From NCBI GenBank assembly GCA_041320695.1, contig JBGGOQ010000001.1:62001-126000 (forward strand): 64,000 bases of DNA, written 5' to 3'. The translations under genes and the position numbers were made by a program. The DNA comes from Caldicellulosiruptoraceae bacterium PP1 (GTDB lineage Bacteria; Bacillota; Thermoanaerobacteria; Caldicellulosiruptorales; Caldicellulosiruptoraceae). Below are positions 1-7,816 of the stretch, in pieces. Below the pieces are notes generated by a model. That model was given only the letters and a program-made list of their open reading frames with translations, had not been told where the DNA came from and ran no database searches. The first letter of the stretch is position 1; the number at the start of each line of letters is the position of its first letter.

Positions 1-1309
1 AGTTAATAGTTTTAAAGCTGTTTTTGAAGGAAATAATATTAATCTTTTTATTAACTTAAATCAATTGAGTTCTTCGTCAAAGTCAATTGATACAAATATT
101 GATGATGAAACAACAGTTGAAAAAAATGTGTATAACATTGAAGGATTTAGTGTTGAAAAGGGAAATCTATTTGAAAAGATTATAATAAATTGTTCAAGTG
201 ACTCAGTTGCTACAATTAATGAAATTGCTAATAGTAATTATATTGTTTTAAGAATAAAAGATGCATTATTTAAAACATTAACTCAAGCAGTATATGATTA
301 TAATGATGAATATATTGACTTTATAGGAATTAATCAAAACTATGAACAAAAAATAACCGAATTTATTATTTCAAAAAAGTCTAATTACTTTGTATTAGAC
401 AAGACTTCTTTTGGTTACCAATTAATTTTAACAAACAATTTACCAATAATTAGACCGCTTGACCAAAGTAAATTACTAGTTGATAATGCTTTAGTTAGTT
501 CTGTTATTTGTGATGTATACTATAGTAAGATTATTTTTAAGTCCACAAATGACATAATAATTTCAAATGCAGTATATAGCTTAAATGAATATATAACTAC
601 AATAGAAAAAGTTTATGATAAAGGGGTCTACAATGCCACCATTTATCTCAAACCTGATGTCGTTGCTCAAAAGACAATAAATCAAAATAATATTGTGATT
701 ACTTTTAATAAAAAGCAGAATAAAAAATTTGTGATTTACTTAGATCCAGGCCATGGAGGAAAAGATCCAGGTGCAATCTATAAAAAAATAATTAATGGGA
801 AAACAGTAGCAACATATAACGAAAAAGATTTTAACCTTGATATATCTCTAAGATTAAAACAGGAACTTTTAAAATTAGGATATGAGGTATATATGACAAG
901 AGAAGATGATAGATATATTGATCTTTACGAAAGAACAGATATGGCTAATAAGAAAAATGCTGATTTGTTTATTAGTATACACAATAATGCCCATGATTCA
1001 GATAAAGTAAGCGGGACAATGGTATTATATAAAAATAGCTCAAATACTAATTTAGTTATTGACAACAAACAATTTGCTAATATTGTACTAAATGAGATTA
1101 TAAACTATACATTAATGCAAAACAAAGGAATAATTGAAAGACCTAACCTTGCTGTCTTACGGACCTCTAATATGTCAGCAGTATTGGTTGAGGTTGCATA
1201 TGGAACTAATCAAAATGACTTAGACAAGTTACTATCTGATGACTTTAAAAATAATGTTGCAAAAGCAATTGCAACAGCTGTTGAAAAAATATTTATTAAT
1301 AGAAAATAA
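1..1309 (+). CDS. N-acetylmuramoyl-L-alanine amidase with AMIN-like repeats (5' end outside window)
   Basis: This is a zinc amidase that cleaves the MurNAc-L-Ala bond of peptidoglycan. The reading frame is already open at base 2, so the TTG at 65 is probably internal and the true start and any signal peptide lie upstream. About 240 residues of beta-rich AMIN-like sequence (two units) precede a C-terminal Amidase_3 domain starting near base 730. The zinc ligands are visible as His (752-754, in DPGHGG), Glu (821-823, in NEKDFNLDI) and His (980-982, in SIHNN). The catalytic Glu is GAG at 1190-1192 (VLVEVAYGTN). The domain has an extra loop (about 12 residues, containing NGK) between the first His and the Glu, shared with the fusion protein at 38877. 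It ends at a strong terminator. Family assignment is firm; localisation is inferred from relatives. Confidence 0.88.
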   Translation, partial: VNSFKAVFEGNNINLFINLNQLSSSSKSIDTNIDDETTVEKNVYNIEGFSVEKGNLFEKIIINCSSDSVATINEIANSNYIVLRIKDALFKTLTQAVYDYNDEYIDFIGINQNYEQKITEFIISKKSNYFVLDKTSFGYQLILTNNLPIIRPLDQSKLLVDNALVSSVICDVYYSKIIFKSTNDIIISNAVYSLNEYITTIEKVYDKGVYNATIYLKPDVVAQKTINQNNIVITFNKKQNKKFVIYLDPGHGGKDPGAIYKKIINGKTVATYNEKDFNLDISLRLKQELLKLGYEVYMTREDDRYIDLYERTDMANKKNADLFISIHNNAHDSDKVSGTMVLYKNSSNTNLVIDNKQFANIVLNEIINYTLMQNKGIIERPNLAVLRTSNMSAVLVEVAYGTNQNDLDKLLSDDFKNNVAKAIATAVEKIFINRK

Positions 1310-1344
1310 AATAATAAAAGTAAGGGAAAACTAAAAAAACATTA

Positions 1345-1384
1345 GAAATTGAATCTTGTAAAAAGATTCAATTTCTTTTTTTAT
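1345..1384 (+). terminator. Rho-independent terminator of the amidase gene
   Basis: A perfect 13-bp stem (1345-1357 with 1363-1375) has a 5-base loop and is followed by a run of nine T. It separates the amidase from the csoR-like/trxA unit. Confidence 0.93.
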
Positions 1385-1387
1385 ATA

Positions 1388-1415
1388 TTGACTTTTGATT
1401 GAAAAAGTATATAAT
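1388..1415 (+). promoter_or_regulatory. Sigma-A promoter of the csoR-like/trxA unit
   Basis: TTGACT (1388-1393) and TATAAT (1410-1415) are separated by 16 bases. The predicted transcript start near 1422 lies just before the palindrome at 1425-1441, a good position for repression. Confidence 0.75.
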
Positions 1416-1424
1416 AATAATTGA

Positions 1425-1441
1425 ATACGGGTATAGGGTAT
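1425..1441 (+). promoter_or_regulatory. Putative CsoR-family operator
   Basis: The 17-base site ATACgggtataggGTAT has ATAC/GTAT ends and internal G runs. It resembles the general shape of CsoR-family operators (TACCC...GGGTA), although the left half has GGG where a classical copper CsoR site has CCC. It sits at the expected transcript start, directly before the SD of the repressor gene, so autoregulation is likely. The assignment is by pattern only. Confidence 0.5.
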
Positions 1442-1455
1442 AAGGAGTTGATTTA

Positions 1456-1725
1456 ATGAGTGAATATTCTAATGAGAAGGAAAATATTCTTGTTAGATTA
1501 AGAAAAATCGAAGGTCAAATTAAAGGTATTCAAAAAATGATTGAAAATGAAAAATCTTGTAATGAAGTTCTTACTCAAATTGCTGCTGCTAGGTCTGCAC
1601 TTAACAAAGTAGGAACTATTATACTTGAAAAATATTCAAAAGCTTGTCTTTCCGAATTCAAAGAAACACAAGAGCAAAAAAATGTTGATGAATTGGTTGA
1701 AACCTTAATAAGGTTTATTAAATAA
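1456..1725 (+). CDS. CsoR/FrmR-family (DUF156) transcriptional repressor, CstR-like
   Basis: This is a small all-helical DNA-binding repressor of 89 residues, the normal length for the family, with the signature RLRKIEGQIKGIQ near the N-terminus. In copper-sensing CsoR the ligands are Cys-His-Cys (Cys36, His61, Cys65 in the M. tuberculosis protein). Here the aligned positions are Cys35, Tyr60 and Cys64, so both cysteines remain but the histidine is gone. That is the pattern of CstR-type persulfide/thiol sensors, which use two cysteines across the dimer. An SD (AAGGAG) precedes the ATG. The gene is followed after 41 bases by thioredoxin, probably in the same transcript, which favours a thiol or sulfur-stress role. 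Copper sensing cannot be excluded from sequence alone. Confidence 0.85.
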   Translation: MSEYSNEKENILVRLRKIEGQIKGIQKMIENEKSCNEVLTQIAAARSALNKVGTIILEKYSKACLSEFKETQEQKNVDELVETLIRFIK

Positions 1726-1766
1726 AAAAATAGGGTAAAAATAAATTTGAAAGGAGTTGTGGCATT

Positions 1767-2090
1767 ATGTCAAATATTGTTACTATTACAAGAGAAAATT
1801 TTGAGCAAGAGGTAATTAAGTCTGATATCCCAGTATTAATTGATTTTTGGGCTGCTTGGTGTGGGCCATGTAGAATGGTTGCACCTGTTATAGAATCCTT
1901 ATCAGACGAATATGTTGGAAAGGTTAAATTTGCTAAATTAAATGTTGATGATTATGGTGATCTTGCAGCTATTTATAGAGTAATGAGCATTCCAACAATA
2001 ATGCTTTTTAAGGATGGGAAACCAGTAGATAAAATAATTGGTGCAAGACCTAAGGGAGATTTTGTAGCATTTCTTAATAGAAATCTATAA
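1767..2090 (+). CDS. trxA: Thioredoxin
   Basis: This is a cytoplasmic thiol-disulfide oxidoreductase of 107 residues, the canonical length. The active site WCGPC has Cys32 and Cys35, with the buried Asp26 and the cis-proline region (SIPT) also present. A strong SD (AAAGGAG) precedes the ATG. It follows the CsoR/CstR-like repressor with no terminator between them, so both are probably transcribed from the promoter at 1388-1415 and co-regulated. It ends at a bidirectional terminator shared with the convergent SIMPL gene. No thioredoxin reductase is visible nearby. Confidence 0.95.
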   Translation: MSNIVTITRENFEQEVIKSDIPVLIDFWAAWCGPCRMVAPVIESLSDEYVGKVKFAKLNVDDYGDLAAIYRVMSIPTIMLFKDGKPVDKIIGARPKGDFVAFLNRNL

Positions 2091-2126
2091 AAAAGGTGAA
2101 CCACTTTAAGTGGCTCACCTTTTTTA
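2091..2126. terminator. Bidirectional terminator between trxA and the SIMPL gene
   Basis: A stem of AGGTGA/TCACCT and CCACTT/AAGTGG with one mismatch is flanked by A and T runs on opposite sides. It can serve both convergent genes. Confidence 0.88.
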
Positions 2127-2858
2127 ATAGGTTAATGTTATGTCGGCTTTAATTTCTACGCTACCAGGTTCAATTTGAATAGCACTATCTTGAGCAGCAA
2201 CAGATGTCATTTTATTATATGTTGTTATTGGATAGTTTACATAGGTATTTTCTGTAACATTTCTTGGTTTACCTAATTTAACGCCAATATTATCAGCAAT
2301 TACAGTTGCTTTGCTTTTTGCTACATTAACTGCTTTTGCTAGAGCTTGATTATAGTATTTATCCAAATTTGAAACATCATATCTAATATCAGAAATATTA
2401 TTAGATCCATTCTTAACTGCTGTATCAATTACTTTTCCTGTATTTTGAATATTTCTTATTGTTACTTGTATGTCAGAACTTGCATAAAAGCCTATAATTT
2501 TTGAACTGCCTGTGTCTTTTTCATAACTATACTTTGGATATACATTAACTCTTATTGTTTTTATGTCATTTGTTGAAATTCCTAGCTTTTTAATTGAATC
2601 AATTATTCTATTTATCTTGAGTGCGGTTTCTTTGTAAGCTTCATCTGCACTTACATTTTCGCTTAAAACACCAGCGGTTATTATTGAGATATCTGGTTGA
2701 GCAAAAATTGAAGCAGAACCTTTAACAATGATTTCTGTCGTAGATGAAGTGCCTTGATTAGCTGCGATACCTTGAGATAAGTTTCCATTAAAAATTAGAG
2801 CAAAACTAATTATTAAGAAAATAGAACTAATAAATATGAATGACTTTTTATTGATCAT
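2124..2858 (-). CDS. SIMPL-domain (DUF541) exported protein
   Basis: A secreted or membrane-anchored protein of 244 residues. A hydrophobic segment at about residues 6-24 acts as signal peptide or anchor, followed by a DUF541/SIMPL domain (IIVKGSASI start, repeated VxV strands, IxIxPGSVEIKADI end). The family is related to BP26/YggE and has no agreed biochemical role; oxidative-stress and envelope functions have been suggested. I chose the ATG at 2858 rather than the TTG at 2867, because the TTG abuts the SD (AAGGAG) while the ATG has 9-base spacing. Its stop codon lies inside the shared terminator with trxA. Confidence 0.85.
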   Translation of the reverse strand: MINKKSFIFISSIFLIISFALIFNGNLSQGIAANQGTSSTTEIIVKGSASIFAQPDISIITAGVLSENVSADEAYKETALKINRIIDSIKKLGISTNDIKTIRVNVYPKYSYEKDTGSSKIIGFYASSDIQVTIRNIQNTGKVIDTAVKNGSNNISDIRYDVSNLDKYYNQALAKAVNVAKSKATVIADNIGVKLGKPRNVTENTYVNYPITTYNKMTSVAAQDSAIQIEPGSVEIKADITLTY

Positions 2859-2921
2859 ATAAAACAACTCCTTTTTTCTTTTATTAATTAAAACGAACAG
2901 AATAAAAAGATGTTATTTATT

Positions 2922-3749
2922 CTATAAAAATAATTTTTTAAATTGTGATGGCGTAACACCTTCTAATTTTTTAAAAACGTAGCAAAAATAACTTATATTT
3001 TTAAAACCAACATCATAACAAATCTCTTTTACTTGTGAATAGTCATTTTTTATAAGCATTTCCTTTGCTTTTTGAATTCTTACTCTTATTAAATATTCAT
3101 AAGGAGTTATTTTAAATGTCTTTTTAAATAAATTACATAAATGCTGTGGTGAAAGTTGAACAATTTTTGATAAATCTTCAAGTGATAATTCTAATTTATA
3201 ATTTTCGTCAATAAATTTTAAGATTGGCGATAATCTTACATAATTTGATTCAAAATTATTATCAACACCATTTTGTATTGCCATAGCTAAATTTAATATG
3301 AAATTATATACTAATTGAGAACATTCAAGAGAAACATAGTAATTTGCACTATAATATTTGTTACTAATTGCTTGCATTATACTTTCAAGCAAAGACTTAT
3401 TTGGTAATGAAAAGACTTCGTAACTTTTTATTTCAAGTGATTTCAATACTTCATTTACTGCAGGACCGTTGAAAGTAAGCCAAATTGTAGACCAATTATT
3501 TTCTATTGGATAATATTCGTGTGGGACATTAGGAAATAAGAAAAAACCCATATTTTCATCAATTATATATTTTTTATTATCAACAATAAAAAAACCTTTG
3601 CCTGATAATGTATGTAAATAGTGATAATCAGGAAAACCTTCTTTTCTGTATACTTTTTCTTGTGAATCTCTTGTCCCTATACCTTTTAAAATTATTGGCA
3701 ACTTTTGTTCTAAACCTGTTGTAACTAAGAATACTTGATTCATTTGCAT
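2922..3749 (-). CDS. AraC-family transcriptional regulator
   Basis: A 275-residue regulator. The N-terminal half is a cupin-like sensor domain (HTLSGKGFFIVDNKKY, then FLFPNVPHEYYP), typical of sugar-sensing AraC proteins. The C-terminal ~100 residues form two helix-turn-helix motifs (LSLEDLSKIVQLSPQHL and VKEICYDVGFKNISYFCYVFKK, ending GVTPSQFKK). Starts are possible at GTG 3752 or ATG 3749; I prefer 3749, seven bases after AAGG. It lies 7-10 bases downstream of the HAD gene, so the two form an operon. The effector and targets are unknown; carbohydrate control is the usual role for this architecture. Confidence 0.88.
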   Translation of the reverse strand: MQMNQVFLVTTGLEQKLPIILKGIGTRDSQEKVYRKEGFPDYHYLHTLSGKGFFIVDNKKYIIDENMGFFLFPNVPHEYYPIENNWSTIWLTFNGPAVNEVLKSLEIKSYEVFSLPNKSLLESIMQAISNKYYSANYYVSLECSQLVYNFILNLAMAIQNGVDNNFESNYVRLSPILKFIDENYKLELSLEDLSKIVQLSPQHLCNLFKKTFKITPYEYLIRVRIQKAKEMLIKNDYSQVKEICYDVGFKNISYFCYVFKKLEGVTPSQFKKLFL

Positions 3750-3759
3750 CACTCAACCT

Positions 3760-4608
3760 TTAAAATTCTTTAAATAGAAATGTATTAATAACTTCAGCTA
3801 CAGCACTATTATTATTATCATATTTTGTTATATATTTTGCATATCTTTTTACATCATCAGACGAATTAAATACTGCAACACCAATTTTTGCCATAGAGAT
3901 TAATCCAATGTCGTTATAATTATCACCAATTGAAATTACATTTTCTGTTGATAAATTTACGCTTTCTAAATATTTTTTTAGTGCTTTTTCTTTTGATGCA
4001 TCTGGATGCATAATTTCTAAAAAACCATAAGTTTTAATATCTGCTGCTGTATATAAAACAATATTAATTTCATTTTTGTTATAAATGCTTTCTAAATTTA
4101 ATTTAACTTCTTTTAAAAAATTGAAATTGTCAATGATTCCAATATGGCTTACTGTTTTATCGTTAATATCTATATAACTGTTAAATGCATAAGTTGGTTT
4201 ATGAATTTTTCTATAATTTACAAAATTGATAAAATAATTATCAATAAAATTTAATTTATAAATCATATGCATATCGTGGTGATAACCTAAAACAATATAG
4301 TAATTTAGTTTATAATAATTATCTAAATAATTAATAATATCTTTAAAAATGTAATTTGATAAATAATTGGATATCAATGGCGGGTGATTTAAATTATCAA
4401 ATACATAAACACCGTTAGACAGTATCCCACCACATTCAATTTCTAACTTTTTCATTACTAATGCCGCAGATGAACCTCTACCAGTACAAAGCAGTATTTT
4501 TACTCCTAATTCATTAGCTTTTTTTAAAGCAATCTTGTTTTTATCAGTTATTTCACCATAATCATTTAATAAAGTTCCATCAATGTCTGTTGCAATGACT
4601 TTTATCAT
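3760..4608 (-). CDS. Cof-type HAD-IIB family phosphatase
   Basis: A 282-residue haloacid dehalogenase-superfamily hydrolase with a C2B cap. Motif I is DIDGT near residue 8 (two catalytic Asp). Motif II is the Thr in CTGRG, and motif IV is GDNYNDI near residue 225. Relatives dephosphorylate small sugar phosphates or flavin precursors; the substrate here cannot be read from sequence. It is the first gene of a two-gene minus-strand unit with the AraC regulator, which hints at sugar-phosphate metabolism. The SD is weak (TTAGG). Confidence 0.88.
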   Translation of the reverse strand: MIKVIATDIDGTLLNDYGEITDKNKIALKKANELGVKILLCTGRGSSAALVMKKLEIECGGILSNGVYVFDNLNHPPLISNYLSNYIFKDIINYLDNYYKLNYYIVLGYHHDMHMIYKLNFIDNYFINFVNYRKIHKPTYAFNSYIDINDKTVSHIGIIDNFNFLKEVKLNLESIYNKNEINIVLYTAADIKTYGFLEIMHPDASKEKALKKYLESVNLSTENVISIGDNYNDIGLISMAKIGVAVFNSSDDVKRYAKYITKYDNNNSAVAEVINTFLFKEF

Positions 4609-4916
4609 ATTGTAACCTAATTAATTATATTAATAAAATTATTATATCATATAACATAATCTTATAAAAATAATTAACCGGTCATACAAAGATAGACAAA
4701 ATGAAAACAAAAAATTGTTATGAATAATAAATAAATTATAAATATTGACAAGCTAAACATAAATAAATATAATAATTAATTGAAATATCATGTACAATAC
4801 TTTTCTTATCTTATAATTTCAAATAATCTTTTCGATGTGCCTTCATAATAAATTCATAAATTCATTAATAATGGCAAGAATATATACTACAAATATTGTT
4901 TTTAGGAGGGGTTTAC
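4609..4916. other. 308-base intergenic region with divergent promoters and a long leader
   Basis: This AT-rich gap separates the minus-strand HAD gene from the plus-strand GT4 gene. It holds the near-consensus promoter at 4745-4773 and then about 135 bases of untranslated leader before the GT4 start. The leader contains a loose inverted repeat (TTGAAAT near 4780 and ATTTCAA near 4817) but no riboswitch consensus I recognise. No gene is visible. Confidence 0.6.
4745..4773 (+). promoter_or_regulatory. Consensus sigma-A promoter of the GT4 cassette
   Basis: TTGACA (4745-4750) and TATAAT (4768-4773) match consensus perfectly with a 17-base spacer. This predicts strong constitutive transcription starting near 4780. 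Confidence 0.85.
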
Positions 4917-6077
4917 ATGACTGTAAAACCATTATTTATAAGCACGTATCCTCCAAGAGAATGTGGCATTGCTACTTTTACCAACGATTTAGTCAATGCA
5001 ATTGAACAAAAAGCTACATCAGTAGAATGCAGCATTGTTGCAATAAGTAAAGAAAAACATTTATATAATGAAAAAGTTGTTTTTGACATAAATCAAGATA
5101 AGTTTTCTGATTATGTAAAAGCTGCAAATTATATAAATATTTCAAAGAATGATGTCGTTGTTATTGAACATGAATATGGAATTTTTGGAGGACAAGATGG
5201 AGAATATATAATTCCTTTTGTTAAGTTAATAAAAAAACCTATTATAACAACTTTTCATACTGTTTTAAAGAATCCAAATACTAAACAATTTGAAATACTA
5301 AAGAAATTATCTGAAATAAGCTATAAAGTTATAACAATGGCTAATTCAACAAAAGATATTTTAATTAACCAATATGATGTTCCAGAAGAAAAAATAAAAA
5401 TTATTCATCATGGTGTTCCACTAATGAATTTAGCTGATACTGAATATTTAAAGAAAAAATATAATCTAGAGAATAAAAAAATAATAAGCACATTTGGGTT
5501 AATTAGCCCAGGAAAAGGTTTGGAATATTCAATAAAAGCTATGGAAAAGATATCAAAAGAAGTTCCTAATGCAATATATCTAATATTAGGACAAACCCAT
5601 CCATGCGTGAAAAAGATTAAAGGTGAAGAATACAGAAACAGTTTAGTTTCATTAGTAAATCAATTGAATATAAGCAATAATGTTATGTTTGTTGATAGGT
5701 ATCTTACTAAAAAAGAGATAATGGAATATCTAAAAATTAGTGACGTATACTTGACTCCTTACATAGGGAGGGAGCAAGCAGTTTCAGGTACTCTTGCATA
5801 TGCTATTGGCTCAGGGAAGGCAATTGTTTCTACTCCTTACACATATGCAAAAGAAATGCTTTCAGATGGCAGAGGACTGTTAGTTGAATTTGAAGACCAT
5901 TTTTCTATTGCAGATGCTGTGATAAGTATTTTAATAGATGATAAATTAAAGAAAAGTTTAGAAACAAAAGCGTTTAAGATTGGAAAAGAGATGTTTTGGC
6001 CTAATATTGCAAGTAAAGTAATTAATTTATTAAAAGGAGCGGCTAATACCTATAAAAAGGTAGGTGTTATAGCGTGA
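4917..6077 (+). CDS. GT4-type glycosyltransferase
   Basis: A 386-residue GT-B glycosyltransferase of family 4. The N-terminal domain opens with the motif STYPPRECGIATFT, typical of a bacterial subgroup found beside GH130-type mannoside enzymes. The C-terminal nucleotide-sugar domain has FGLISPGKGLEY and the acidic donor-binding stretch REQAVSGTLAYAIGSG. I chose ATG 4917 because an excellent SD (AGGAGGGG) lies six bases upstream, whereas the TTG at 4896 has none. It overlaps the next gene by four bases (GTGA), indicating translational coupling. The donor may be GDP-mannose by family analogy; the product is unknown. Confidence 0.85.
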   Translation: MTVKPLFISTYPPRECGIATFTNDLVNAIEQKATSVECSIVAISKEKHLYNEKVVFDINQDKFSDYVKAANYINISKNDVVVIEHEYGIFGGQDGEYIIPFVKLIKKPIITTFHTVLKNPNTKQFEILKKLSEISYKVITMANSTKDILINQYDVPEEKIKIIHHGVPLMNLADTEYLKKKYNLENKKIISTFGLISPGKGLEYSIKAMEKISKEVPNAIYLILGQTHPCVKKIKGEEYRNSLVSLVNQLNISNNVMFVDRYLTKKEIMEYLKISDVYLTPYIGREQAVSGTLAYAIGSGKAIVSTPYTYAKEMLSDGRGLLVEFEDHFSIADAVISILIDDKLKKSLETKAFKIGKEMFWPNIASKVINLLKGAANTYKKVGVIA

Positions 6078-7162
6078 ATAATCAAATAAGCAAAAGAGAA
6101 ATTGACTTACCAAATCTCAATTTTGAACACTTATTTAGAATGACAGATTCAACTGGAATATTACAACATGCTAAATTTTCAATTCCTGACTATAATCATG
6201 GATATACGACAGATGATAATGCAAGAGCTTTAATTATCGTAATTTATCAATATGAAAATACTCACGAAAGAAAATTTCTTGAACTTATCTATAGATATGC
6301 TTCATTTATTAATTATGCAAAAACTAAAAACGGATTTTTCAAAAATTTCATGAATTACTCAAAAGTATTTATAGATGAAAATGGAACAGAGGATTGTTTT
6401 TCTAGGACTCTTATAGCATTATCATATTTGTATATAAGTTCTATTGAAGATAAAGGTATCAAAGAATGGGCTTATATAACACTAAAACATGCTTTAAGAA
6501 ATGTACTTACACTAAAACACCCAATAAGTATTGCATATGCAATTGTTGCATTATCGAATATACATGATGAAAAAGAATTCTCAAAGGAAGCTAAAATATA
6601 TTTAGAAGCTCTTTCAGAAAAGTTAATAATTTTTTATGAGAAACATTGCAACAAAAAATGGAAATGGTTTAGTGATAAAATGACATATGCTAATGCTATT
6701 TTACCTTATTCATTATTAAGATCTTTTGCTGTAACTGAAAAAGAGAGATATAATAAAGTAGCAATAGAAGCATTGGACTTTTTAACAGATGTATTATTTA
6801 AAGATAAAATATTGCGGTTAATCGGTAATAGAGGATGGTATCAAAAAGGGAAAGAAAGAAGCTTTTTTGATGAGCAACCTATTGATGCTTGTGATTGCGT
6901 AATTGCATATTCTGAAGCATATAGAATTACCGACAAAGCAAAATATAAGGAAAAAGCGATACAATCTTTTAAGTGGTTTTTAGGTGAAAATATAGTAAAA
7001 GAGCCTTTATATAATAGTAATTCTGGTGGATGCAAAGATGGAATAGAGATTGACGGCTTGAATATGAATGAAGGAGCTGAATCATTAATAAGTTTTTTAA
7101 TATCAAGAATAGTTATTGAAGATGTTATATATAGTTTTTCTAAAAACAAAGAAGCAGTTTAA
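6074..7162 (+). CDS. Alpha/alpha-toroid (six-hairpin glycosidase-like) partner of the GT4
   Basis: A 362-residue helical protein whose conserved opening (FRMTDSTGILQHA, then NHGYTTDDNARALI) marks a family found next to GT4 glycosyltransferases and GH130 phosphorylases. Repeated helical hairpins suggest a six-hairpin glycosidase fold. Candidate active-site residues are the Asp pair in YTTDDNAR and the acidic residues in FFDEQPIDACD. It has no signal peptide, so it should be cytoplasmic. GTG 6074 overlaps the GT4 stop, so the pair is coupled. Unlike the usual cassette there is no GH130 gene here. Enzymatic function is not established for this family as far as I know. Confidence 0.75.
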   Translation: MNNQISKREIDLPNLNFEHLFRMTDSTGILQHAKFSIPDYNHGYTTDDNARALIIVIYQYENTHERKFLELIYRYASFINYAKTKNGFFKNFMNYSKVFIDENGTEDCFSRTLIALSYLYISSIEDKGIKEWAYITLKHALRNVLTLKHPISIAYAIVALSNIHDEKEFSKEAKIYLEALSEKLIIFYEKHCNKKWKWFSDKMTYANAILPYSLLRSFAVTEKERYNKVAIEALDFLTDVLFKDKILRLIGNRGWYQKGKERSFFDEQPIDACDCVIAYSEAYRITDKAKYKEKAIQSFKWFLGENIVKEPLYNSNSGGCKDGIEIDGLNMNEGAESLISFLISRIVIEDVIYSFSKNKEAV

Positions 7163-7185
7163 TAAAAAAGACTAATTATAGATAG

Positions 7186-7229
7186 AATAAAAGAGGGTGG
7201 TTGTTTTTTGAGACACCCTCTTTTATTTT
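7186..7229. terminator. Bidirectional terminator between the glycan cassette and the DUF4364 gene
   Basis: A perfect 14-bp stem (7186-7199 with 7214-7227) separates convergent genes. The stop codon of the minus-strand gene lies inside the right arm. Confidence 0.9.
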
Positions 7230-7759
7230 GCCAATTTATTAAATAATGTTTTATACACCTCTTCTGCATTTGTTTGCCAGTTTTTACATATACGTTTAGC
7301 TAATTCTGCTTCTGGTACATTAACTTTCAAATCGAAAAGTAATGAATTTCCTTCTCTTATTGAACACTGAACAATATATTCATTTTGAGATACTTTTTTG
7401 TAATCAGAAAAGACTTCTGTGTTCATTTTTATTCTTCTAAAGTTCTTTTTTACATATTCATCAAGTTCTTTTTTGGTAAGATCAGGAATAATATTATTTA
7501 ACAGAGATAGTATCTGTTCACCGTGTTCAGTTATAGATAAATAATATCTGCCTTCTTCATAATGTCTAAAAACTAAGCCCTGATTTGAAAGCTCAGTTAA
7601 ATACTGCTGATATTCAAAAAAACTCATATAATTTGTTTCAAGAATAAATTCATCTAGTTGTTGATTTGATATAGGTATTTTTATGTTTTCTAAAAAATAA
7701 AGAATAATCATCTTATGTAAAGCGAGGTTATGAACTTCATCTTGATTAATCTGAGACAA
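7223..7759 (-). CDS. DUF4364 family protein (winged-helix-like)
   Basis: A 178-residue protein of a conserved clostridial family. The N-terminal ~85 residues look like a winged helix (LALHKMIILYFLENIKIPISNQQLDEFIL, then GLVFRHYEEGRYYLSITEHGEQIL), suggesting a DNA-binding or regulatory role. The C-terminal half has a beta-rich domain (EYIVQCSIREGNSLLFDLKVNVP). The start is TTG, with an SD (AAGGAGG) just upstream. A GC-rich hairpin precedes the SD. Function is unknown. Confidence 0.8.
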   Translation of the reverse strand: MSQINQDEVHNLALHKMIILYFLENIKIPISNQQLDEFILETNYMSFFEYQQYLTELSNQGLVFRHYEEGRYYLSITEHGEQILSLLNNIIPDLTKKELDEYVKKNFRRIKMNTEVFSDYKKVSQNEYIVQCSIREGNSLLFDLKVNVPEAELAKRICKNWQTNAEEVYKTLFNKLAK

Positions 7760-7780
7760 GAATAAAACCTCCTTATTATG

Positions 7781-7803
7781 AAGGCCGCCTTTTTAAGGCG
7801 GCC
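7781..7803 (-). other. GC-rich hairpin between two minus-strand genes
   Basis: AGGCCGCCTT pairs with AAGGCGGCCT, a 10-bp stem with a tiny loop, strikingly GC-rich for this genome. Neither strand has a clear T run after it, so it is not a canonical terminator. It would sit at the 3' end of the 7817-8212 mRNA and 5' of the DUF4364 SD, and could stabilise or attenuate the transcript. Confidence 0.7.
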
Positions 7804-7816
7804 TAATACCTTTATT

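Noticed and set aside
6841-7149. 102-codon minus-strand frame inside the alpha/alpha-toroid gene
   Set aside because: It is antisense to a conserved gene, and its translation has no recognisable family or SD.
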